64,000 bases of DNA from Intestinimonas butyriciproducens (GTDB lineage Bacteria; Bacillota; Clostridia; Oscillospirales; Oscillospiraceae): the NCBI RefSeq assembly GCF_004154955.1, contig NZ_CP011524.1:1612001-1676000 (forward strand), given 5' to 3'. The stretch's first letter is position 1. Every line of letters begins with the position of its first letter. This document shows, piece after piece, positions 58,742 through 64,000 of this stretch. Below the pieces are notes generated by a model. It made no database searches. It saw nothing but the letters and a program-made list of their open reading frames with translations, and had not been told where the DNA came from. Both the position numbers and the translations under genes were made by a program.

Positions 58742-58838
58742 GGTTTGAACCCTCCTGCTACCGCTCCCCTGTGGCGGGGATGCAGCGCAATTTATTTACC
58801 CACGGCATGCAGCCGTTGAGCACAAGAGAAACATGATA

Positions 58839-59639
58839 TTAAATTTTGCGTCCGCCCTTCCCTTCGGTGTTCTTCCGATAAATCAGATAGAGCCCGTTCA
58901 TGAGCAGGTCGGCATCATATAGAATGTCTCTTTTGCAATATTTTAAAACGTCGGGCGCATTTCCGCCTGTTGCGACTACAGCGGCGGAGGATATCCCGGC
59001 CTCCTCTTCCAATCTGCCGATCATTCCATCCACCATGCTGGCGTTTCCGTAGAGTACGCCGGCTCGCATGGCATCCACTGTATTGTGTCCGAAAATCGAG
59101 GGCGGAGGCGTAATGGAAATGTGGGGCAACGCGGCTGCGCGCTCCGAGAGCGCCTCCAGCGCCACTCGGACCCCTGGCATAATAACACAGCCTTCATAGA
59201 CATTGCCCCGCAGAAACGACATAGTAATCGCCGTTCCCATATCGATTACAATGACGGGAGAAGGATATTTGTCAATCGCAGCCACAGAACAGGCCACAAT
59301 GTCGCCGCCCATCTGAGTGTGGATATCCGACTTAATGTTAAGTCCTGTTTTCAGTCCGGGGCTCATCATCATGGGTGGCTTTCCGGTGAGCAGCTCCACA
59401 CTGGCGCTGGCGGCATGAGTCACAGAGGGCACCACACTGGAGATGACGGCCCCGCCGATCGCGGTGAGGTCGGCATGATACAGGTCAAAAATACCCTTGA
59501 GCACGATAGCAAACTGGTCGCGCGTCGTATTCCGTCTCGTCGCAGTATCGGAGCGGAAAGCAGGCTTCCCATCTGGTCCGAACAGGGCGATTGTCGTTGT
59601 GGAATTCCCAATGTCGATTGCCAAAACCAATTCTGCCAC
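58839..59639 (-). CDS. coaX: Type III pantothenate kinase
   Basis: A 266-residue ASKHA-fold kinase that phosphorylates pantothenate, the first step of CoA synthesis. The phosphate motif DIGNSTTTIALF is near residue 9-20, IDMGTAITM near 130 and the conserved GGNAPDVLKYC near 230. The ECF S component downstream supplies the vitamin. It has its own promoter. Confidence 0.93.
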   Translation of the reverse strand: MAELVLAIDIGNSTTTIALFGPDGKPAFRSDTATRRNTTRDQFAIVLKGIFDLYHADLTAIGGAVISSVVPSVTHAASASVELLTGKPPMMMSPGLKTGLNIKSDIHTQMGGDIVACSVAAIDKYPSPVIVIDMGTAITMSFLRGNVYEGCVIMPGVRVALEALSERAAALPHISITPPPSIFGHNTVDAMRAGVLYGNASMVDGMIGRLEEEAGISSAAVVATGGNAPDVLKYCKRDILYDADLLMNGLYLIYRKNTEGKGGRKI

Positions 59640-59663
59640 GCTCCTTCTCCGTTGTCAACTAGG

Positions 59664-59692
59664 ATTTTATCAGAGACAGCACAAATATGCAA
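59664..59692 (-). promoter_or_regulatory. Promoter of coaX
   Basis: On the - strand TTGCAT (59692-59687) and TAAAAT (59669-59664) with a 17-base spacer. Confidence 0.65.
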
Positions 59693-59749
59693 GGGATTTC
59701 CCGCTGTTTAAAAATACCGGCACATCCGCAAGTGATCCAGCAGACGCTT

Positions 59750-59780
59750 TGAGAGGCGGGCCATAACGGCCCGCCTCTCA
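59750..59780. terminator. Hairpin between coaX and leuB
   Basis: A perfect 13-bp stem, TGAGAGGCGGGCC at 59750-59762 with its complement at 59768-59780. The T-run on the - strand is absent; it probably marks the end of the leu transcript. Confidence 0.65.
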
Positions 59781-59791
59781 GCTCGATTCAT

Positions 59792-60868
59792 TCAGATGTG
59801 CTCTCGAATGAGACGTCCCATCTCGCGGGTCCCAATGGCGGCAGCACCCGGTTCGGCGATATCGGGAGTGCGCCAGCCCTCCGCCAGAACAGCATCCACA
59901 GCGTGTTCAATGGCGGCGGCCTCCTCCGCACACTGGAAGGAGTACCGGAACATCATCGCCACAGACAAAATGGTGGCGATGGGGTTGGCTTTATCCTGAC
60001 CGGCGATATCCGGTGCAGAGCCGTGAATCGGCTCATAAAGGCCCGGAGCGGCATCTCCAATGGAAGCCGAAGGCAGCAGCCCGATAGAACCTGTGACCAT
60101 AGACGCCTCGTCAGAAAGGATATCCCCGAACATATTCTCTGTTACCACCACATCAAACTGTCCGGGATCACGGACCAACTGCATGGCACAGTTATCCACC
60201 AGCACATCCTCATATGCGACGTCGGGATACTCCCCGGCCAACCGGTGCATGACGGAGCGCCACAGGCGGGAGGTCTCCAGTACGTTGGCCTTGTCTACCG
60301 AAGAGACCTTGCCGCGGCGGAGGCGGGCCAGCTCAAAAGCGCGGCGCCCAATGCGCTCGATCTCTTTCTCGGAATAGGCCATAAGATCGGTACATTCCAC
60401 GCCCCGGTCCTCTGTCTGATACCGGTCCCGCTTACCAAAATAGACGCCGCCGGTGAGCTCACGGACCATCATAAGGTCGATCCCCTTCTCTGCGGTCTCC
60501 TTTTTCAGGGGACAGGCACCGGCCATAGCGGAGCGCAGTGTGGCGGGACGCAGGTTTGCATAGAGTCCCAGGTCCTTCCGAATGGCCAGCAGCGCTGTTT
60601 CGGGCCGCTGTTCAGCCGGTTTGTCGGAGCCCCACTTGGGCCCGCCTACCGCGCCCAGGAGGACGGCATCACAAGCCCGGCAGACCTCTGCAGTCCCATC
60701 TGGGTAGCTCTTCCCCACCGCATCGGTGGCACAGCCGCCCAGCAGCACGTCCACAAAATCGAACGTATGCCCGAACCGCTTCCCGACGGCCTCCAGCACT
60801 CCCACGGCCTCGCCGACCACCTCAGGCCCGATGCCGTCGCCCTTGATCAATGCGATTTTGTAGTTCAT
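59792..60868 (-). CDS. leuB: 3-isopropylmalate dehydrogenase
   Basis: A 358-residue NAD-dependent dehydrogenase that oxidises and decarboxylates 3-isopropylmalate to ketoisocaproate. Substrate and metal residues are in [21 protein letters not shown], and [12 protein letters not shown], and NAD is held by [15 protein letters not shown]. It overlaps leuD by 4 bases. Confidence 0.96.
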   Translation of the reverse strand: MNYKIALIKGDGIGPEVVGEAVGVLEAVGKRFGHTFDFVDVLLGGCATDAVGKSYPDGTAEVCRACDAVLLGAVGGPKWGSDKPAEQRPETALLAIRKDLGLYANLRPATLRSAMAGACPLKKETAEKGIDLMMVRELTGGVYFGKRDRYQTEDRGVECTDLMAYSEKEIERIGRRAFELARLRRGKVSSVDKANVLETSRLWRSVMHRLAGEYPDVAYEDVLVDNCAMQLVRDPGQFDVVVTENMFGDILSDEASMVTGSIGLLPSASIGDAAPGLYEPIHGSAPDIAGQDKANPIATILSVAMMFRYSFQCAEEAAAIEHAVDAVLAEGWRTPDIAEPGAAAIGTREMGRLIREHI

Positions 60869-61350
60869 TTTGCCACCCCCCGGGCTTTCAGAGACTTGAG
60901 CAGTCCCCCGCCCTCGATGATCTCCTCGATAAACGCGGGGAAAGGCGCGGCCTGGAAGGTCTTCCCCAGGGTCTCATCCGTGATGACGCCGGTCCCGAAG
61001 TCCACAGCTACCGTGTCGCCGGCCTGAATGGCCGCTGCGGCCTCCGGACACTCCAGAATGGGAAAGCCAATGTTGATGGCGTTGCGGTAGAAAATGCGGG
61101 CAAAGGAGGCCGCGATCACACATTTTACGCCACAGGCCTTCAGGGCCAGAGGGGCATGCTCCCGGGAAGAACCGCAGCCAAAGTTGGCCCCGGCCACCAC
61201 GATATCGCCCGGCTCCACCGTTCCGGCGAACTGCGCATCGATATCCTCCATACAATGCGAGGCCAGGGATTTTTCATCCGGCGCATTCAGATAACGGGCG
61301 GGGATGATAACGTCGGTATCCACATTGTCCCCATAGCGATAGACTTTCAT
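60865..61350 (-). CDS. leuD: 3-isopropylmalate dehydratase small subunit
   Basis: A 161-residue swivel domain protein of the aconitase family. The substrate-recognition loop [12 protein letters not shown] is complete. Its short length is that of the archaeal/clostridial HACN-type enzyme rather than the 200-residue enterobacterial type. It pairs with leuC, with which it overlaps by 4 bases. Confidence 0.95.
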   Translation of the reverse strand: MKVYRYGDNVDTDVIIPARYLNAPDEKSLASHCMEDIDAQFAGTVEPGDIVVAGANFGCGSSREHAPLALKACGVKCVIAASFARIFYRNAINIGFPILECPEAAAAIQAGDTVAVDFGTGVITDETLGKTFQAAPFPAFIEEIIEGGGLLKSLKARGVAK

Positions 61351-62624
61351 GCCTGTGTACCTCCCATCACGGTTTCAGGATCTGCGATGATGCCGGCCAC
61401 GGCGGAGGCGGCGGCTACCGCGGGGCTGGCCAAGATGATTTCAGAGCTCACCGGACCCATGCGGCCCACAAAATTCCGGTTTGTGGTGGAGACTGCCCGT
61501 TCACCGTCCGCCAGCACACCCATATGGCCGCCCAGGCAGGGTCCGCAGGTAGGGGTGGATACGGCACAGCCGGACTCGATAAAGGTCTGGATGAGGCCCT
61601 GGGCCATGGCGTCCATATAGATCTGCTGGGTAGCCGGGATGACGATGCAGCGTACGCCCTTTGCCACCTGCCGGCCCTTCAGGATATCGGCGGCCTCCTG
61701 AAGATCTTTGAGCCGACCATTGGTACAGGAACCTATGACCACCTGCTGAATGGACATACCAGCCGCCTCGTCCACCGTCTTGGTATTGGAGGGTAGATGC
61801 GGAAGAGACACGGTGGGACGGAGCGCGGAGAGATCAATGATCACCTCGCGCTCATACACGGCGTCGGCATCGGGCTCTACGGCTTCCCAAGGGCGGTCCA
61901 CCCTGCCCTTCAAATAGGCCCTGGTCCTGGCGTCCACCGGGAAGATGCCGTTCTTAGCCCCTGCCTCGATGGCCATGTTGGCGATAGTAAAGCGGTCGTC
62001 CATGGTGAGCTCCGCCACCCCGTCTCCCGCAAATTCCAAGGACTGATAGAGCGCGCCGTCCACGCCGATCTCACCGATAAGATGGAGCACGACGTCTTTT
62101 CCGCTGACATACTTTCCCGGCTTTCCCGTAAGGGTCACTTTGATGGCGGAGGGAACCTTGAACCAGGCAAGACCGGTGGCCATGCCGGCGGCCATATCGG
62201 TGGAGCCCACACCGGTGGAGAATGCGCCCAGGGCGCCATAGGTACAGGTGTGGGAGTCGGCTCCGGTGATGACCTCACCGGGGGCGGCCAGCCCCTTCTC
62301 GGGGATTAGGGCATGTTCCACTCCCATCTGCCCCACGTCATAGAAGTGTGTGATCCCAAAACGCTGGGCAAAGCTTCGGGCCTGGGCGCAGAGCTGCGCC
62401 GCCTTGATATCCTTACAGGGAGTGTAGTGGTCCAGGACGATGGCGATCTTGTCCCGGTCGAACACCTGTGTAAGCCCCGCCTTGTCAAATTCCGTGATAG
62501 CCACCGGTGTGGTGATGTCGTTGCCCAGCACCAGATCCAGCCTGCCCTCGACCAACTGCCCTGCCGTCACAGAAGCGAGTCCCGCATGCTTTGCCAGAAT
62601 CTTCTGGGTCATGGTCATGCCCAT
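61347..62624 (-). CDS. leuC: 3-isopropylmalate dehydratase large subunit
   Basis: A 425-residue Fe-S dehydratase that converts 2- to 3-isopropylmalate. Cluster cysteines are in GSCTNGRL and TCGPCLGG, and [12 protein letters not shown] holds a catalytic region. The 425-residue size is the shorter HACN-type. The ATG is 8 bases after GGAGGG. It heads the leuCDB cluster; leuA is not in the window. Confidence 0.96.
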   Translation of the reverse strand: MGMTMTQKILAKHAGLASVTAGQLVEGRLDLVLGNDITTPVAITEFDKAGLTQVFDRDKIAIVLDHYTPCKDIKAAQLCAQARSFAQRFGITHFYDVGQMGVEHALIPEKGLAAPGEVITGADSHTCTYGALGAFSTGVGSTDMAAGMATGLAWFKVPSAIKVTLTGKPGKYVSGKDVVLHLIGEIGVDGALYQSLEFAGDGVAELTMDDRFTIANMAIEAGAKNGIFPVDARTRAYLKGRVDRPWEAVEPDADAVYEREVIIDLSALRPTVSLPHLPSNTKTVDEAAGMSIQQVVIGSCTNGRLKDLQEAADILKGRQVAKGVRCIVIPATQQIYMDAMAQGLIQTFIESGCAVSTPTCGPCLGGHMGVLADGERAVSTTNRNFVGRMGPVSSEIILASPAVAAASAVAGIIADPETVMGGTQA

Positions 62625-62722
62625 CTTTGGGTCCCTCCTTGTTTTTGATTGTCTTTATTATGAAGCCTGTGGTAGAAAAAGAATGTAAAGTGTGATACAA
62701 TTAAAAAAAAGAGGTGAAAAAG

Positions 62723-63343
62723 ATGGCGTATCATTGGGCCCCACTGGCTGAGGGCCAGACGCCGCGGATCTATGCGCCAGGGCAGCTCATCTACCTTCAG
62801 GGCACGGAAGCGGATGTGTTCTATTATCTGCTCTCCGGTAAGGCACGCAGCTATATCAGCTCCGCATCCGGCGGGGAGCGGGTACTTGCCACCCACCGCT
62901 CCGGAGACCTGATGGGCGAGGCATCTTTTTTTGACGCTTGTCCCCGGGTGTCCTCCGCTGTGGCGGTCACGGAATGCCGTGTGGTCTCGGTGGACCGCGA
63001 CCGCCTGGACCGCATCTTCCGTGCTCACCCGAGTCTGGCTCTCCCGATGCTCCAGTACCTGGCCCGCACGGTGCGGATGCTCTCCAGCCACGTGGATAAT
63101 ATGTCCTTCCTCCAAGCGGACCGCCGGGTGGCCCGCTGTCTCCTCACATTCCAGGAAGAGACGGACGGCACCCTGCACTGCACCCATGAGGAGCTGGGCG
63201 CCGCCGTGGGCGTAAGCCGGGTGACGGTGAGCCGGGTTTTGAGCGAGTTTGCCCGTCGCGGCTTTCTGGAGACCGGTTACCGCTCTATGAGAATCCTAGA
63301 CCGCGGGGCGCTCATCGACTTTGCAAGCCAAAGGGAGGATTAG
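62723..63343 (+). CDS. Crp/Fnr family transcriptional regulator
   Basis: A 206-residue regulator with a cyclic nucleotide-like sensor domain (about residues 8-120, containing LQGTEADVFYYLLSGKARSY and SGDLMGEASFF) and a Crp-type HTH (about 145-200, EELGAAVGVSRVTVSRVLSEFARRGFLE). No N-terminal cysteine cluster for an FNR-type sensor is seen; the effector is unknown. Divergent from leuCDB and convergent with the formate/nitrite channel gene, either of which might be its target. ATG 62723 follows AAGAGGTG. Confidence 0.88.
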   Translation: MAYHWAPLAEGQTPRIYAPGQLIYLQGTEADVFYYLLSGKARSYISSASGGERVLATHRSGDLMGEASFFDACPRVSSAVAVTECRVVSVDRDRLDRIFRAHPSLALPMLQYLARTVRMLSSHVDNMSFLQADRRVARCLLTFQEETDGTLHCTHEELGAAVGVSRVTVSRVLSEFARRGFLETGYRSMRILDRGALIDFASQRED

Positions 63344-63347
63344 GAGG

Positions 63348-64000
63348 TCACCCGCTCTTCCCTCTCAAGTGACACAGCCAAAAGACAAGGGCAACCGCCA
63401 TACCGCCCAGAATATTTCCCAGCGTGACGGGAAGCAGGTTCCGAAGCAGGAAATTCTCCCAGGTAAGCGCGGTCAGGTCCAGCCCCGCCCTGGCAGCCAG
63501 CTCGGCATATCGCGGGATGCTCCGCGCAAAAAGGCCCGCCGGGATATAAAACATATTTGCAATGCTGTGCTCAAAACCACAGATTACAAAAAAGGCGACC
63601 GGCAGATAGGCGCCTAGCACCCGACCGGTGAGGTCCTGCCCTGTCAGAGAGAGGAGAACCCCGAGGGTGACCAGTACATTGCAAAACAGGCCGAGGAGAA
63701 CGGCGTTTCCAAAGGTCAGAGCACACTTTCCGGCGGCCGCCTTTATGGTAAAGACCGCCAGTCCACCAGCGGAGTAGTCCATTTGACCGGAAAAGGCACA
63801 ACCGGCGGCCACGGCCAGCGCACCGGCAAAATTTCCGAGGTACACCAGCCCCCAGTTGCGGAGCATTCTCGCTGCGCTGGTCCTCTGATTCAGTACAGAG
63901 AGAAAAAGGAGCGTGTTTCCGGTAAAAAGCTCGGCGCCGGTGAGGATCACCATAGCAAGACCAAAGGGGAAGAGCAATCCTGAGACCAGCCGGCACAGCC
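63348..64000 (-). CDS. Formate/nitrite transporter family protein, partial
   Basis: The C-terminal 217 residues of a pentameric FNT channel; the N terminus lies past the window end. The visible part begins in the loop LFPFGLAMVILTGAELFTGNTLLF, characteristic of the second membrane repeat, and includes GFEHSIANMFYIPAG with the conserved filter histidine and NLLPVTLGNILGG near the end. Possible substrates are formate, nitrite or hydrosulfide. Its stop lies 4 bases after the Crp/Fnr stop, convergent. Confidence 0.9.
   Translation of the reverse strand, partial: LCRLVSGLLFPFGLAMVILTGAELFTGNTLLFLSVLNQRTSAARMLRNWGLVYLGNFAGALAVAAGCAFSGQMDYSAGGLAVFTIKAAAGKCALTFGNAVLLGLFCNVLVTLGVLLSLTGQDLTGRVLGAYLPVAFFVICGFEHSIANMFYIPAGLFARSIPRYAELAARAGLDLTALTWENFLLRNLLPVTLGNILGGMAVALVFWLCHLRGKSG

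Noticed and set aside
59798-61027. 409-codon + strand frame opposite leuB and leuD
   Set aside because: Antisense shadow of well-conserved genes; no family-like sequence and no ribosome site.

Overview
The window reads as chromosome of a spore-forming, anaerobic Firmicute, most likely an Oscillospiraceae gut clostridium (Flavonifractor/Intestinimonas-like). This is inferred from sporulation genes (spoIID, spoIIM, yunB, cwlD, cotJ genes, a SigH-like sigma factor), G/C-rich third codon positions, frequent TTG/GTG starts, a tyrosyl T-box leader and type A RNase P RNA. No 16S gene is present, so the genus is not proven.

Layout. 1-7.6 kb: one dense + strand operon (xseA end, xseB, ispA, a YuiD-like protein, dxs, tlyA, nadK, argR, recN). 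7.6-11.2 kb: a YcxB-like protein, T-box-controlled tyrS and an AI-2E-family permease. 11.5-15.0 kb, - strand: lysine/diaminopimelate genes asd, dapA, a GNAT acetyltransferase and dapB. 15.3-20.7 kb: spoIID-like gene, queA, a decayed enolase-superfamily pseudogene, tgt and yajC (queuosine and Sec-related genes). 21-31.5 kb: proC, spoIIM-xerD, ruvCAB, glmM, sigma factor, small metal-binding proteins, trmK-nif3, yebC. 31.6-32.0 kb: rnpB on the - strand, back to back with murD. 33.5-47.6 kb: three tandem M42 aminopeptidases, a methionine gamma-lyase-family protein, yunB, a VanZ-like protein, ligA, a radical SAM protein, cotJC and a CotJA-CotJB fusion, a MATE exporter, cwlD and radA. 56.7-64 kb: an amidase-domain protein, HAD phosphatase, pantothenate genes (coaX plus an ECF S component), leuCDB, a Crp/Fnr regulator and a partial formate/nitrite channel.

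The striking region is 47816-55644, a compact prophage of about 7.8 kb with the gene plan of a filamentous (inovirus-like) single-stranded DNA phage. A 23-bp direct repeat bounds it. The left arm runs on the - strand: XRE repressor, DUF2726-like membrane protein and three small proteins, with a 116-nt imperfect hairpin. The right arm runs on the + strand: small early proteins, a possible OB-fold ssDNA-binding protein, an HUH rolling-circle Rep, a signal-peptide/C-terminal-anchor adsorption-type protein, a string of 44-70-residue membrane proteins, two tandem coat-like paralogues and a Zot-type assembly ATPase. No integrase lies between the repeats. The repeat core is half of an 11-6-11 palindrome resembling a Xer (dif) site, and a Xer recombinase gene follows the right repeat directly, so the phage probably uses host Xer recombination. 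Two further oddities are a complete tRNA-like cloverleaf overlapping the 3' end of rep, and coat paralogues whose last 27 residues are identical although 19 of the 27 codons differ.
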